Shown here piece after piece: positions 30,801-40,256 of a stretch of DNA of 64,000 nucleotides. This DNA is from Shewanella sp. 1CM18E (lineage in GTDB: Bacteria > Pseudomonadota > Gammaproteobacteria > Enterobacterales > Shewanellaceae): positions 1 to 64,000 of the forward strand of contig NZ_JALNTW010000006.1 in NCBI RefSeq assembly GCF_023161665.1, given 5' to 3'. Position 1 is the first letter of the stretch. The number at the start of each line of letters is the position of its first letter. The notes below the pieces were generated by a model. It did no database searches and was not told the DNA's origin. It worked only from the letters and a program-made list of their open reading frames with translations. The translations under genes were made by a program, and so were the position numbers.

Positions 30801-31562
30801 CCCGAAGTGGATGTGATAAGCGATGAGGTCGATGACACCCCGTCGCGCTTTACCTTTGAGCGCGGTGCTAACGCCGGTAGCTTTATGCACCTTGTATTAG
30901 AGCTTATTGACTTTACTAATGCAGACAAAGAGTTGGATGAGCAGCTTCCTATCGCTATGCTCAAATATGGCATAGATGAAAGCTGGACCCAAGTGCTAAA
31001 AGACTGGTATATGGATCTGCTGCATGCCCCTTTGGCAACGGATGGCTCATTGACTTTAGCACAGCTAAGTAATCAACAGAAACTGGTTGAAATGGAGTTC
31101 TACCTGCCAATTGATGCACTCAATGCTGAAAAACTGAATCAATTGCTAAGTGAATTTGACTACAGCGCAGGACTGGCTTTTGATGAGTTAAAAGGGATGT
31201 TAAAGGGCTTTGTGGATTTGACATTTGAGCACAATAATCAATTCTTTATCGCCGATTATAAGTCTAACCATTTAGGCGATGATCTGAATCTATATCATTT
31301 TAGTAATATGCAGCAGGCGATCCGCTCTCACCGCTATGATCTGCAATACATTATCTATACCTTAGCCCTGCATAGATATTTGTCATTACGTATGCCTAAC
31401 TATGATTACGACCAGCACATTGGTGGCAGTTTCTACCTCTTTTTACGCGGCATGTCGCAATCAAGCCCGCAATCAGGTGTGTACTACGACAAACCACCCA
31501 AATTACTTATTGAAAAGCTCGATGCTTTATTTAGTAATACAGCGTCAGTGGAGGCAAAATGA
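27891..31562 (+). CDS. recB: Exodeoxyribonuclease V subunit beta (helicase-nuclease)
   Basis: A 1223-residue RecB (E. coli 1180). The SF1A helicase has Walker A EASAGTGKTYTI (residues 41-52), motif II ALIDEFQDTDP, motif III MIGDPKQAIYAFRGAD, motif V VQIVTIHKSKGLEYP and motif VI LLYVALTRP. The C-terminal nuclease domain shows GFVDLTFEHN with the metal Asp, then FIADYKSN with the D-x-K catalytic pair. It forms RecBCD with its overlapping neighbours and processes double-strand ends. It starts within the recC stop (ATGA), and its own stop overlaps the recD start in the same way. Confidence 0.97.
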   Translation: MSQQQSMTTDINMADNTSTAAIVTEPLDTLTLPFGGSRLIEASAGTGKTYTIAGLYVRLLLGHGIESPLTCEQILVVTFTNAATGELRDRIRKKIQLAYRCFIGLEVNDDLINALYEATVEAELPLARKRLDLALKSLDEAAIYTIHGFCQRILADMAFESSLLFESEFTLDDSEFLHHAVRDFWREKCYPLSCSLADVIQSKFSDPDALSRQLRPILGASSAIATPAPRAFDKLEVELNESLNRFKINWPGAREQTEELLHSLPLNGARFGKQADGYPKLAVMLDALDNWATFGQGLPPAKVLDALSLNNLKLNKGGQIPTAQQAPELDHMERLAELITSLIPSFLYCARDGISKRFAAQKLERNLLTPDDLLHTLAGALKASQELGLANSISQRFPVALIDEFQDTDPLQFEIFNTIYQSDANDDSDVTLETRKDKLSLLMIGDPKQAIYAFRGADIHTYIHAREQTAKHYNLDTNYRSNKQMVEAVNGIFSQKDDPFISQSIPFESVKASSFADSKILTEQTADNSALRLRLLSEEAEKGLNKTTARQLIANDVADEITSLLTDAQQNQCLIGSSPLKAKDIAVLVRDRHEANVIKSALNQRQIGAVFLSRDSVFGTLEARELTLVLYAISDPKDERALRSALATSLLGYSAEAIHLFNQDEDKRQTLLEQFAELHQVWIKRGIMPALLTLASQTQIIERLLSDSDGERRLTDFRHLGELLQQKATELDGMSALINWFEQALIENQPSEDAQLRLESEQNLVQIVTIHKSKGLEYPICFVPFVSLSRDNRKKPSPMLYHDNNQLIWDIEQTDEGWERQKRETLAEDLRLLYVALTRPVLKCYLYIANHSRFTKKSGMTSQLHETAIGYLLGIEDKACDYNRLLTQAKRLQQTCPVAMSLHELAPAGSGNLADAEIRLLETCDSAPTHFAPKSLNRPHLTPWRVGSYSGLVKHLAHEKVLPGADDEVFPEVDVISDEVDDTPSRFTFERGANAGSFMHLVLELIDFTNADKELDEQLPIAMLKYGIDESWTQVLKDWYMDLLHAPLATDGSLTLAQLSNQQKLVEMEFYLPIDALNAEKLNQLLSEFDYSAGLAFDELKGMLKGFVDLTFEHNNQFFIADYKSNHLGDDLNLYHFSNMQQAIRSHRYDLQYIIYTLALHRYLSLRMPNYDYDQHIGGSFYLFLRGMSQSSPQSGVYYDKPPKLLIEKLDALFSNTASVEAK

Positions 31563-33544
31563 TCGCCGCAACTAAATCAATAAACGAGCTACTTAAAGAG
31601 TGGCAACAAGCTCGGTTAATGACCTCGCTAGATAGACACTTTGCCTTAGAAATGAGCAAACTACATGGGGAATCATCGCCTTTATTTACGCTAATATGCG
31701 CACTCGTAAGCCAGTACTTGTCGAGTCAGCACACCTGCTTACCGCTCAGGCAGATTGATTTATCTAATCCATTTAAAGAACAATCGAGCCAATGCCAAAT
31801 AGAACTCGATCTTTTATCGCTAGAGCAAGCATTGCTTAACTTTGATGCCATAAGTACGCCAGAAGATGGCGCACTGACGCCGCTGATCCTTGATAAAGGT
31901 AATCTATACCTACAGCGCTATTATCAATATGAAACTGAAGTCGCAGACTCGCTCAAACGTTTGTCTTTTGCAGAGCAAGATGCTGCCTCTCAGTTAACTG
32001 ATATAAAGGCTGTGAATGAGCTATTGGGTAAGCTTTTCCCGCCTACCGAACTACAATACGATTGGCAAAAAATAGCCACAGCTACCGCAATGACTAAAAA
32101 GCTCGCGGTGATCACCGGCGGCCCGGGCACAGGTAAAACCACAACGGTAACAAAGCTGCTGTATTTACTCTGTGCAGGTCAAGATCTCACCATACGATTA
32201 GTTGCGCCAACCGGTAAAGCCGCGGCAAGATTAAGTGAGTCAATAAAAGCCTCCAAGCAACGCCTCGCCAGTGAACTCGCTCACGCCAATATTGCGGATT
32301 TAGACAAAAACATCGCCAAAGTGCCAGAAGATGCTGCTACCCTGCATCGCTTGTTAGGCGTTATTCCTAACTCACATCAGTTTAGGCACCATAAAGATAA
32401 CCCTTTACGTCTAGACTTATTAGTCATTGATGAAGCCTCTATGGTCGACTTGCCGATGATGCACAAGGTGTTATCGGCGCTACCTGAGCATGCAAGCTTA
32501 ATATTACTTGGCGATCAAGATCAGTTAGCTTCTGTAGAAGCAGGCGCTGTACTTGCAGATATCTGTGCAGGCTTAAAACAGGTAGCAAAAGCAACTGGTC
32601 AAAGCCGCTGGCAAATGCGCTATTCACAGGCTCAGGCTGAAAAACTCAGTCAATTAACTAATAGTACCCTCGCCGACTTTACCCACCCTAGCCCGAAAAT
32701 TGGTGACAGCTTGTGTATGCTAATGCACAGTCATCGTTTTCAAGGCGATGCAGGGATCGGTCAGTTAGCACTGGCCGTTAATCAGTCGAATTTACAGCGT
32801 GTCGCCGAAGTGTGGCAACATGGTTATCAAGAACTGCGCTGGATAGAACACAAACTGCTCAACCAACAAAGCAATACGTCAAGCAATACAGGGCTTGAAA
32901 GCCTATTAGCCGAATCCGTTGACAAATATGGTCTTTATTTAACCGCTATCAAGCAAGCAAATACACAAACAGGCCTCGATGCCGAGGCCATTATTGATAG
33001 CTTTAACCAATACCGGATTTTATGTGCCATGCGCGCAGGCGAGTATGGGGTTGAAGGGATCAACCAAAGTGTTACCTCAGCCCTAGCTGCTGACGGATTA
33101 ATTAAACCCGAGCAAGAGTTTTACGCCGGTCGGCCAATTATTATTCAAAGTAACGACTATAACCTCGGCTTATTCAATGGTGATATTGGGCTTATCCTCC
33201 CGGATCCTCAAAGCCAAAGCGGACGTTTAATGGCACACTTTATCCAAGCAGACGGCAGCTTGCTAAAAGTGCTGCCAGCAAGACTGCCCAGCCATGAGAC
33301 TTGTTACGCCATGACAGTGCATAAAAGCCAAGGTAGTGAGTTCAGCCATGTGTCGCTTGTACTGCCAATAAGGCCGAGTGTGGCGCAACAACAATTGTTA
33401 TCCAAAGAACTGGTTTATACCGCCATTACCCGCGCGAAACATCACTTTACTTGTTTAGGCAGCCAAAGAGTTTTTGAGCAAGCCTGCACCAGGTTAACCC
33501 AGCGGGCATCAGGTTTAGCCCTGCGACTCTGGCGTGATGCATAG
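31559..33544 (+). CDS. recD: Exodeoxyribonuclease V subunit alpha (5'-3' helicase)
   Basis: A 661-residue SF1B helicase, longer than E. coli RecD (608). Walker A GGPGTGKTTTV is at about residues 187-197 and motif II is LLVIDEASMVDLPM. Motif III is LILLGDQDQLASVEAGAVL, then YAMTVHKSQGSEF (motif V) and ELVYTAITRAK (motif VI). RecD is the fast 5'-3' motor of RecBCD and controls the response to Chi. It is the last gene of the operon; no clear terminator is seen in the 168 bases before ddl. Confidence 0.96.
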   Translation: MIAATKSINELLKEWQQARLMTSLDRHFALEMSKLHGESSPLFTLICALVSQYLSSQHTCLPLRQIDLSNPFKEQSSQCQIELDLLSLEQALLNFDAISTPEDGALTPLILDKGNLYLQRYYQYETEVADSLKRLSFAEQDAASQLTDIKAVNELLGKLFPPTELQYDWQKIATATAMTKKLAVITGGPGTGKTTTVTKLLYLLCAGQDLTIRLVAPTGKAAARLSESIKASKQRLASELAHANIADLDKNIAKVPEDAATLHRLLGVIPNSHQFRHHKDNPLRLDLLVIDEASMVDLPMMHKVLSALPEHASLILLGDQDQLASVEAGAVLADICAGLKQVAKATGQSRWQMRYSQAQAEKLSQLTNSTLADFTHPSPKIGDSLCMLMHSHRFQGDAGIGQLALAVNQSNLQRVAEVWQHGYQELRWIEHKLLNQQSNTSSNTGLESLLAESVDKYGLYLTAIKQANTQTGLDAEAIIDSFNQYRILCAMRAGEYGVEGINQSVTSALAADGLIKPEQEFYAGRPIIIQSNDYNLGLFNGDIGLILPDPQSQSGRLMAHFIQADGSLLKVLPARLPSHETCYAMTVHKSQGSEFSHVSLVLPIRPSVAQQQLLSKELVYTAITRAKHHFTCLGSQRVFEQACTRLTQRASGLALRLWRDA

Positions 33545-33712
33545 TGAAAGGTTTGATTTCAGACTTTAATGTAAACTAAGCGTAAAATGCTTAACCGACT
33601 CGAATATAAAAGCAGCATTTAAGCCATAAGCAACATGGATTACTTGCATTAAAAGGCGATTACGCCATAGTGATTCAGCTGACCTTTATTATGGGCAACT
33701 GCTGGAGAGAAA

Positions 33713-34717
33713 ATGACCCAAAAGAATATATTACTATTGTGCGGTGGTGGTGGTGATGAACACAGCATCTCACTCTTATCAGCCAATTTTTTTGAAGCCC
33801 AATTAGCCACGTTATCCCATTTCAATGTGCTACGCGTTGAGCTTAATGCTCAAGGCCAATATCACACTCAAGCAGGCGAACTGTGTGAGCTAACCAATAG
33901 TCGACAAATTCGCTTTGCAGACCAGAGTAAAAACGCTTGGGATGTGGATTACGTGATCCCCTGTATGCACGGCTACCCAGGTGAAACTGGCGATATTCAA
34001 TCTTACTTTGAGCTTATCAATCTGCCGTACTTTGGTTGTGACTCAGAAGCCAGCAGTAACTGCTTTAATAAAGTTACCGCTAAAATGTGGTTTAGCGCCC
34101 TTGGGATCCCCAATACGCCATATATCTTCTTAAACGAATTTAACCAAGATGCCATTACGCAAACTGAGCAAGCACTTGAAAAATGGGGCTCCATCTTTAT
34201 TAAAGCGGCATCACAAGGCTCATCTGTAGGCTGTTACCGCGTTGATACACTTGAGCAGCTAGCCACTTCACTTGAAGAAGCCTTTAAATACTCACCTTAC
34301 GTTGTAGTAGAGAAAACCATTAACGCCCGTGAACTTGAAGTGGCGACCTATGAAGTTAACGGTGAAATTGTTGCAACCAAGCCAGGGGAAATCATCTGTG
34401 CCAGCAACACTTTCTATAATTTTGATGAAAAATATGCAGAGAACAGCCAAGCACAGACAGTGATCGAAGCCGATGTCGATGCGGCTATCGCGAAGCAAAT
34501 TCAAGAATATGCGATTAAAGCATTTAAAGGCATGAAGTTACGTCACTTATCAAGGATTGATTTCTTCCTAACCGAAGATAACGAAATCTTGCTAAATGAG
34601 ATCAATACCTTCCCAGGGCAAACTCATATTTCTATGTTCCCTAAGATGCTACAAAATCATGGTGATGATTTTGCCCAGTATCTTTCAGGTAATATTTTGG
34701 CGCACTTAAAAAGCTAA
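33713..34717 (+). CDS. ddl: D-alanine--D-alanine ligase
   Basis: A 334-residue ATP-grasp ligase that makes D-Ala-D-Ala for peptidoglycan precursors. The N-terminal [19 protein letters not shown] matches the Ddl glycine-rich loop with the essential E-H-x-x-[21 protein letters not shown], the ATP-grasp loop GSSVGCYRV and the metal-binding C-terminal [19 protein letters not shown] are all present. GGAGAG lies six bases before the ATG. It stands alone, not in a mur/fts cluster, and ends at a strong terminator shared with the nap operon. Confidence 0.94.
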   Translation: MTQKNILLLCGGGGDEHSISLLSANFFEAQLATLSHFNVLRVELNAQGQYHTQAGELCELTNSRQIRFADQSKNAWDVDYVIPCMHGYPGETGDIQSYFELINLPYFGCDSEASSNCFNKVTAKMWFSALGIPNTPYIFLNEFNQDAITQTEQALEKWGSIFIKAASQGSSVGCYRVDTLEQLATSLEEAFKYSPYVVVEKTINARELEVATYEVNGEIVATKPGEIICASNTFYNFDEKYAENSQAQTVIEADVDAAIAKQIQEYAIKAFKGMKLRHLSRIDFFLTEDNEILLNEINTFPGQTHISMFPKMLQNHGDDFAQYLSGNILAHLKS

Positions 34718-34760
34718 CGTACACACTAAAGTAAAAGCTTTCGCCTTCTACCTTAACAAC

Positions 34761-34790
34761 AAAAGCCAGCGCAATATGCGCTGGCTTTTT
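34761..34790. terminator. Bidirectional terminator between ddl and napC
   Basis: A perfect 13-bp stem AAAAGCCAGCGCA / TGCGCTGGCTTTT with a three-base loop and T tracts on both strands. It lies between the convergent ddl and napEDABC transcripts. Confidence 0.9.
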
Positions 34791-34818
34791 AATTTTAAGC
34801 TATCAAAACAAGGTTAGT

Positions 34819-35418
34819 CTACCAACCTTCTACCCCTTTCATGTCTGGTAGCTGATGCGCGATGCCTTTATGGCAATCAATACAGGTCTTTTCACCACTA
34901 GCCAATGACGTTGAGTGCATATTTGAAGCTCGTTGAGATTGGCGCGTAAAGTCCATGTAATCAAAATTATGACAGTTTCGACATTCCAATGAATCGTTAG
35001 CCTTTAAACGCGCCCACTCATGCTCGGCAAGTTCTAAGCGTTTTGCTTCAAACTTTTCTCGCGTATTAATGGTACCAAATACCTTGCCCCAAACTTCTTT
35101 CGAAGCTTGCATCTTACGGGCTATTTTATCGGTCCAATTGTGTGGTACGTGGCAATCTGGACAGGTCGCTCTCACACCACTTCGGTTAGTAAAGTGGATG
35201 GTGGATTGAAGCTCCTGATACACGTTATTTTCCATCTCGTGGCAGCTAATACAAAACGCTTCGGTATTGGATACTGATAACGCGGTATTAAAACCTCCCC
35301 AAAAAATCACCCCCGCAATAAAGCCGCCCAAAGTCAGAAAGCCTAAGCTGTAATGCACACTCGGCTTTCTCAGTACCACCCAAACTTTTTTGAGGGTAGC
35401 GAGTAATTTCGCAATCAT
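34819..35418 (-). CDS. napC: Tetraheme quinol dehydrogenase NapC
   Basis: A 199-residue membrane-anchored NapC/NirT-family cytochrome c. One N-terminal transmembrane helix (about residues 22-45) is followed by four CxxCH motifs: CISCHEM (56-62, with Met62 as likely heme-1 distal ligand), CPDCH, CRNCH and CIDCH. Signature [20 protein letters not shown] closely resembles E. coli NapC. It oxidises menaquinol or ubiquinol and passes electrons to NapB and NapA. It is the last gene of napEDABC, 8 bases after napB. Its length matches E. coli NapC (200). Confidence 0.95.
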   Translation of the reverse strand: MIAKLLATLKKVWVVLRKPSVHYSLGFLTLGGFIAGVIFWGGFNTALSVSNTEAFCISCHEMENNVYQELQSTIHFTNRSGVRATCPDCHVPHNWTDKIARKMQASKEVWGKVFGTINTREKFEAKRLELAEHEWARLKANDSLECRNCHNFDYMDFTRQSQRASNMHSTSLASGEKTCIDCHKGIAHQLPDMKGVEGW

Positions 35419-35426
35419 ATCTGCTC

Positions 35427-35915
35427 CTAGTGCTTAGCTTCTTTGTTAATGTCAGCTTTTATTAGCGTATCCATGTCGACAAACTCGTTAGGCACTAATA
35501 ATTTAGCGTCTAACTGCGGCACATGGCACTGGGTACAGAAATAGCGTCTTGGCGACAGCTCTGCGAGGAAGTTATTCTCACGGTCCATATAATGAGTCAC
35601 ACTTACCATCGGCGCTTGAGAGTCACCGGTTCGAGTACGAGCATGACAAGACATGCACTTGTTAACGTTAAGATTTAACTGGTAACCATCGATTTTGTGC
35701 GGAATTACCGGCGGCTGCATTGGGTAACTACGTACCTCTTTAACATCAGAGTTAATCACCTTTTGCATGACAGGTGGAGTCGGTTCAACATTGAGCGGCG
35801 CTTGACGTAGCGTAGCGATTTTATCGGCGGGGATCCCCTCTGCCAATACACTAAATGCGCTACTTAACGAGATTGTCATCAAGGCAGCAGCGGATACACG
35901 TAGTAATGTTTTCAT
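35427..35915 (-). CDS. napB: Periplasmic nitrate reductase, diheme electron-transfer subunit NapB
   Basis: A 162-residue exported cytochrome c. The signal peptide (about residues 1-25) ends near VLAEG. Two heme motifs CMSCH and CTQCH fall in a typical NapB context ([34 protein letters not shown]). It relays electrons from NapC to the NapA catalytic subunit. The start is the ATG at 35915, preceded by AGGAG; the reading frame is open further upstream into napA, but that part has no export signal. It sits 10 bases after napA. Confidence 0.95.
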   Translation of the reverse strand: MKTLLRVSAAALMTISLSSAFSVLAEGIPADKIATLRQAPLNVEPTPPVMQKVINSDVKEVRSYPMQPPVIPHKIDGYQLNLNVNKCMSCHARTRTGDSQAPMVSVTHYMDRENNFLAELSPRRYFCTQCHVPQLDAKLLVPNEFVDMDTLIKADINKEAKH

Positions 35916-35925
35916 AATATTGCTC

Positions 35926-38421
35926 CTATGCCTTAACGATTTTAACGGCGCACTTTTTAAAGTCGGTTTGTTTTGACAAAGGATCCGTCGCATCTAAGGT
36001 CACTTTGTTAATCAACTGACTGGCGTCAAACCAAGGCACAAAAACAAGGCCTACTGGCGGCTTATTACGGCCACGAGTTTCAACTCGAGTTTTAATTTCT
36101 CCTCGACGAGAGATAACCCGAACTTCATCACCACGGCGCAGGCCACGCTTTTTGGCATCATCAGGATGCATAAAGCACACTGCATCAGGGAAGGCTTTAT
36201 AAAGCTCTGGTACACGCTGCGTCATTGAGCCTGAGTGCCAATGCTCTAGTACGCGTCCTGTCGATAACCAAATATCAAACTCTTCATCTGGCGATTCAGC
36301 AGCATGCTCATAAGGCAGAGCAAAAATCACCGCCTTACCGTCAGGCTTGCCGTAAAACTCAAAGCCTTTACCCGCCTTGACATACGGATCGCTGCCTTCC
36401 CTAAAGCGCCATTTGGTTTCTTTACCATTGACCACAGGCCAGCGTAGACCATGCACTTCATGGTAGGTATCAAATGGTGCTAGGTCATGACCATGACCGC
36501 GACCAAATGTGGCGTACTCTTCAAACAAGCCTTTTTGAACATAGAAACCAAAATCTTTCGCTTCATCGTTCATGTATTTACTGTCAGTGTCTGACAGTGG
36601 GAATTTTTCGACATTGCCATTTTGGTAGAGCACTTCAAATAACGTCTTACCTTTAAACTCAGGATTTGCAGCTAGTACATCAGCTGGCCAAACTTCATCA
36701 GTGGTAAAGCGCTTTGAGAACTCCATTAACTGCCACAGATCTGAACGAGATTCACCGGGCGCTTTCACCATCTGGTGCCAGAACTGAGTACGTCGCTCAG
36801 CATTACCATAGGCGCCCTCTTTTTCAACCCACATTGCTGACGGTAAAATCATATCTGCAGCTTGGGTTGTGACGGTTGGATAGGCGTCTGAAACCACAAT
36901 GAAGTTTTCTGGATTACGGTAGCCCGGTAAACCTTCTTCATTAATGTTAGGGCCAGCTTGCATGTTGTTGTTGACTTGCACCCAATACATGTTCAAGTCG
37001 CCATCTTTCAAGCGGCGGTTTTGTTCAACAGCATGGTAGCCAGGTTTTGGCGGGATAACGCCACTTGGAATGCGCCAAATTTTCTCAGCGATAGCCCTAT
37101 GTTTAGGGTTATTCACCACTAAATCGGCCGGTAAACGATGTGAGAAAGTCCCCACTTCACGCGCTGTACCACAAGCAGATGGCTGACCCGTTAGTGAGAA
37201 TGGGCTGTTGCCTGGCGTAGAGATCTTACCGGTAAGCAAGTGAATGTTATAGATCAGGTTATTACACCAAACGCCACGTGTGTGCTGGTTAAAGCCCATG
37301 GTCCAAAATGACGTGACTTTTCTATCCGGATCGGCATAAAGCTCGGCTAACTCAATCAATTTATGTTCAGGTACACCAGAAAGTTCACTCACTGACTTAA
37401 CATCGTAATCAGCAACAAAGGCTTTAAAGGCGTCAAAATCGATTGGCGTAGAATCTCCCGCTGTTTTGACATTTTTAGCGGCTTTTTGTAATGGATGTGA
37501 TGGGCGCAGGCCATAACCAATATCGGTTTCACCTTTACGGAAGTTAACGTGCTTGTTAACAAAGTCCCAATTCACTTTGTCATTTTGAATAATGTAGTTG
37601 GCAACATAGTTCAATATTGCCAAATCGGTTTGTGGGGTGAACACTATGCCTAAATCAGCTAAATCAAATGATCTATGCTCAAAGGTCGATAATACTGAGA
37701 CCTTAACATGCGGCGCACTTAAACGGCGGTCTGTTACGCGGCTCCATAAAATCGGGTGCATCTCCGCCATATTTGAGCCCCAAAGCACAAAGGCATCAGC
37801 CGCTTCCATATCATCGTAACACCCCATAGGCTCATCGATACCAAAGGTACGCATAAAGCCGCCCACAGCAGATGCCATACAGTGGCGCGCATTGGGGTCA
37901 ATATTGTTGGAGCCAAAGCCTGCTTTCATCAGCTTAGAAGCGGCGTAACCTTCCCAAACTGTCCACTGACCCGAGCCAAACATCCCCACTGCAGTAGGCC
38001 CTTTTTCTTTAATGGTCTTTTTCCACTTTTCAGCCATGGTGTCAAAAGCCGTGTCCCAAGAGATCGGCGTAAACTCACCATTTTTATCATACTTGCCATT
38101 GGTCATACGCAACATAGGTGTTTGCAGCCTGTCTTTGGCATACATAATTTTCGACAGAAAATAACCTTTAATACAATTTAATCCACGGTTCACTTCACTT
38201 TCAGCATCACCGTGAGTCGCTACCACTTTGCCATCTCGCGTGGCAACAATCACCGAGCAACCAGTACCACAAAAACGGCACGGCGCTTTATTCCATTCTA
38301 GTTTTGTTTCTTCAGAACTCGTGATTAGATTACTCGCGGTTGCGGGTAGAGCTAAACCAGCTACGCTCGCTGCGGTTAATGCGGCGTTAGCTTTCATAAA
38401 TTCTCGTCTGTTCATTTTCAT
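35926..38421 (-). CDS. napA: Periplasmic nitrate reductase catalytic subunit NapA
   Basis: An 831-residue molybdopterin (bis-MGD) enzyme reducing nitrate to nitrite in the periplasm. The Tat signal is NRREFMK (residues 4-10). A [4Fe-4S] cluster is bound by Cys48, Cys51, Cys55 and Cys83. The Mo-ligating Cys lies in [14 protein letters not shown]. The C-terminal dinucleotide-binding domain runs through [23 protein letters not shown]. Length is the same as E. coli NapA (828). Its ATG overlaps the napD stop (ATGA), with GAGGGTG upstream, implying coupled translation with its maturation chaperone. Confidence 0.97.
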   Translation of the reverse strand: MKMNRREFMKANAALTAASVAGLALPATASNLITSSEETKLEWNKAPCRFCGTGCSVIVATRDGKVVATHGDAESEVNRGLNCIKGYFLSKIMYAKDRLQTPMLRMTNGKYDKNGEFTPISWDTAFDTMAEKWKKTIKEKGPTAVGMFGSGQWTVWEGYAASKLMKAGFGSNNIDPNARHCMASAVGGFMRTFGIDEPMGCYDDMEAADAFVLWGSNMAEMHPILWSRVTDRRLSAPHVKVSVLSTFEHRSFDLADLGIVFTPQTDLAILNYVANYIIQNDKVNWDFVNKHVNFRKGETDIGYGLRPSHPLQKAAKNVKTAGDSTPIDFDAFKAFVADYDVKSVSELSGVPEHKLIELAELYADPDRKVTSFWTMGFNQHTRGVWCNNLIYNIHLLTGKISTPGNSPFSLTGQPSACGTAREVGTFSHRLPADLVVNNPKHRAIAEKIWRIPSGVIPPKPGYHAVEQNRRLKDGDLNMYWVQVNNNMQAGPNINEEGLPGYRNPENFIVVSDAYPTVTTQAADMILPSAMWVEKEGAYGNAERRTQFWHQMVKAPGESRSDLWQLMEFSKRFTTDEVWPADVLAANPEFKGKTLFEVLYQNGNVEKFPLSDTDSKYMNDEAKDFGFYVQKGLFEEYATFGRGHGHDLAPFDTYHEVHGLRWPVVNGKETKWRFREGSDPYVKAGKGFEFYGKPDGKAVIFALPYEHAAESPDEEFDIWLSTGRVLEHWHSGSMTQRVPELYKAFPDAVCFMHPDDAKKRGLRRGDEVRVISRRGEIKTRVETRGRNKPPVGLVFVPWFDASQLINKVTLDATDPLSKQTDFKKCAVKIVKA

Positions 38422-38675
38422 TGTTCACCCTCTTCAAGCACTTCACTTTGGTGATAAACCATTGCAGCCGACAACACACCGGGGATGGCGTTTATCGTTT
38501 CAATATCTGTCATTAGTGATTTCTGGCTTGCGCCTTCTAGCACCACGACCAATTTCACTTCGTTGTTAACCGAGAGATCGGCATTTTCCATTTTGATAAT
38601 GGCTTGCCTTACCTCGGACATTTGTTCTGGCTGCACTTGGAGTACCAAGCTTGTTACGTGAAGTTCATTGCTCAT
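38418..38675 (-). CDS. napD: NapA maturation chaperone NapD
   Basis: An 85-residue cytoplasmic protein with a ferredoxin-like fold. It binds the Tat signal of NapA and prevents export before cofactor insertion. Family features are '[12 protein letters not shown]' at the start, a central VVVLEG strand, and the C-terminal [16 protein letters not shown] use the ATG at 38675; an in-frame GTG nine bases upstream is also open. It overlaps napA by four bases. Confidence 0.92.
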   Translation of the reverse strand: MSNELHVTSLVLQVQPEQMSEVRQAIIKMENADLSVNNEVKLVVVLEGASQKSLMTDIETINAIPGVLSAAMVYHQSEVLEEGEQ

Positions 38676-38715
38676 CTGTATCACTCTGTTTATTTATATT
38701 TTTGTTTTTATCGTT

Positions 38716-38874
38716 TTAACCTGCACCTGGCGGACCGGTTAGAATTTGGCTAAACCAAATTGCGAAACCTAAGCCTGATACAAGTAAAACTGACAGTAGA
38801 GGGGCGAGAAATACCGTTAGAAATATGAAAATTCTAAACTCCAGCTTTTTCTCATCATTCGGTGTGGAACTCAT
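38716..38874 (-). CDS. napE: NapE, small membrane protein of the nap operon
   Basis: A 52-residue protein with a charged N-terminus (SSTPNDEKKLEFR) and one transmembrane helix. The conserved ending GFAIWFSQILTGPPGAG is typical of NapE. The role of NapE is unclear, though it is the common first gene of Shewanella and Paracoccus-type nap operons. The start at 38874 has a strong GGAGG upstream; a longer open frame to 38898 is not needed. It is 40 bases upstream of napD, making the order napEDABC. Confidence 0.9.
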   Translation of the reverse strand: MSSTPNDEKKLEFRIFIFLTVFLAPLLSVLLVSGLGFAIWFSQILTGPPGAG

Positions 38875-38988
38875 AAATCCTCCAACAAGTGGGCTCATTT
38901 AATCGGTTTACGAATGGATTGAGCAAAATATCTAACTAAGCATTTCGATTTATTGCTCTACGTTAGTTCGCTCAACTTGAGTTAAAAA

Positions 38989-38994
38989 ATGATA
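38989..38994 (-). promoter_or_regulatory. Candidate -10 element of the nap promoter
   Basis: TATCAT on the minus strand (one mismatch to TATAAT), placing a start of transcription near 38983. There is no good -35, as expected for an activator-dependent promoter. With this start, the NarP-like site is centred near -44 and the FNR-like box near -73. This is inference from spacing. Confidence 0.4.
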
Positions 38995-39018
38995 GCAATA
39001 ACGTAACAATCACCTGTA

Positions 39019-39034
39019 TACCCCCAATTTGGTA
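39019..39034 (-). promoter_or_regulatory. Candidate NarP (NarL-type) 7-2-7 binding site upstream of napE
   Basis: Plus-strand sequence TACCCCC-AA-TTTGGTA forms an inverted pair of heptamers with a two-base spacer, the arrangement used by NarP. The first half fits TACYYMT at six of seven positions; the second half is weaker. It lies about 150 bases before the napE start, next to an FNR-like box. Confidence 0.45.
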
Positions 39035-39048
39035 AACCACTACAGAGG

Positions 39049-39062
39049 TTGATCCAGATCAT
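39049..39062 (-). promoter_or_regulatory. Candidate FNR (EtrA) box upstream of napE
   Basis: TTGATCCAGATCAT matches the FNR consensus TTGAT-N4-ATCAA with one mismatch. It lies 15 bases beyond the NarP-like site in the 453-base gap between napE and the NapC paralogue. FNR-type anaerobic activation of nap is well established in gammaproteobacteria. Confidence 0.6.
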
Positions 39063-39327
39063 CATCTTTGGTTAATCAATGGCTTAATCACGCATCCTAA
39101 ACGAACCTGCCGATTAGAAATGTGCGTTAAAACCTTGTTAAACTATTCATAACACACTAAACAATGGTTTAAAGGTGGTTAAATATCAAACTATTGGGTG
39201 CTTTTGATAACAAAATATTCACTAATAGGTATTAAGCTTATTTCAGGGCTGCTCAATTATTAACCTGCGAAGTGATTATTAAGTTAGGCGAATGAGCAAG
39301 AAGACGATAATAGCTTTCGATTTTTGC

Positions 39328-39915
39328 TCACCAGCCCTCAACACCTTGCATATCTGGAAGTTGATGTGCGATCCCCTTATGGCAATCGATACAGGTTTTG
39401 TCACCGCTTTCTAAAAAGGTGGAATGCATTTTTGCGGCGCGTTCTGATTGGCGAGTGAAATCCATATAATCGAATTCGTGACAGTTACGGCATTCGAGTG
39501 AGTTGTTAGCTTTTAATCGTGTCCATTCTCGCTGCGCCATCTCTTTGCGATGGGCTTCAAACTTTTCCGGTGTATCAATGGTACCGACTAGATAAGCCCA
39601 AACCTCTTTTGACGCTTGCATTTTTCGGGCGATTTTATCGGTCCATTTATGTGGGACGTGGCAATCATGGCAAGTGGCACGAACGCCACTACGATTAGAA
39701 AAGTGGATGGTAGGCTCCATCTCTTGATAAACATTTTGATGGCAACTGCTGCAAAATTCTTCGGTACTCGAAAGCTCTAATGCGGTATTAAACGCCCCCC
39801 AAAAAATCACTCCAGCGACAAAGCCGCCTAATACTAAAAAGCCTAAGCTATAATGAACGCTTGGTTTTTTAAGCACTTGCCATATTTTATTGAGGAAAAC
39901 TTTTAGCTTCGCCAT
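39328..39915 (-). CDS. NapC/NirT-family tetraheme cytochrome c, divergent paralogue of NapC
   Basis: A 195-residue paralogue of the adjacent NapC, nearly identical in layout. It has an N-terminal transmembrane helix (about residues 21-44) and heme motifs CSSCH (55-59), CHDCH, CRNCH and CIDCH. Three residues around the first motif are missing: NapC reads [10 protein letters not shown] while this reads CHQNVYQ. The Met expected as heme-1 distal ligand is therefore absent. The frame is intact. Its start (39915) has AGGAA upstream. It is separated from napE by 453 bases, so it is probably a separate transcript. It may feed another reductase, or be a drifting duplicate. Confidence 0.85.
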   Translation of the reverse strand: MAKLKVFLNKIWQVLKKPSVHYSLGFLVLGGFVAGVIFWGAFNTALELSSTEEFCSSCHQNVYQEMEPTIHFSNRSGVRATCHDCHVPHKWTDKIARKMQASKEVWAYLVGTIDTPEKFEAHRKEMAQREWTRLKANNSLECRNCHEFDYMDFTRQSERAAKMHSTFLESGDKTCIDCHKGIAHQLPDMQGVEGW

Positions 39916-40207
39916 AGTAATTCCTTTTTGTCATCAAACATTGCTTTGCAGCTGAGGCTGGGAACGGTGTGTTAAAAATACTTTTACGATCAATAAGCTT
40001 TAAACGTTACAACCCCACAGTTCACTTAATCAGTATATGTTCAAGCTTGCCTATCTGCTCAACATTTAATCTAAACCTATTAATTACTACCTCGAACGAT
40101 AAGGATTAGATCACTTTTAATTTCTATAAAGAGCACTGTTTAAGAAAGTGCAGAAAAGAGGCTGTAAGCATGGAAACAACGAAAACAAGATATGATTTGT
40201 TAGATAC
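39916..40207. other. Gap between the NapC paralogue and the hrpA terminator
   Basis: About 290 AT-rich bases upstream of the paralogue and downstream of hrpA. I looked for FNR and NarP sites like those before napE and saw no comparably good match. No gene or RNA is evident. Confidence 0.5.
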
Positions 40208-40234
40208 AAAAAAGCGCACCTAAAAGGTACGCTT
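40208..40234 (-). terminator. Rho-independent terminator of hrpA
   Basis: On the minus strand, AAGCGTACCT / AGGTGCGCTT pair (one T-G wobble) around a short T loop and are followed by TTTT. It lies 23 bases after the hrpA stop. Confidence 0.8.
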
Positions 40235-40256
40235 CATCTACTCGTTAGATGACGAG

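Noticed and set aside
38875-39327. A further small gene between napE and the NapC paralogue
   Set aside because: No open frame with a ribosome site is seen; the stretch is better explained as the nap promoter region.
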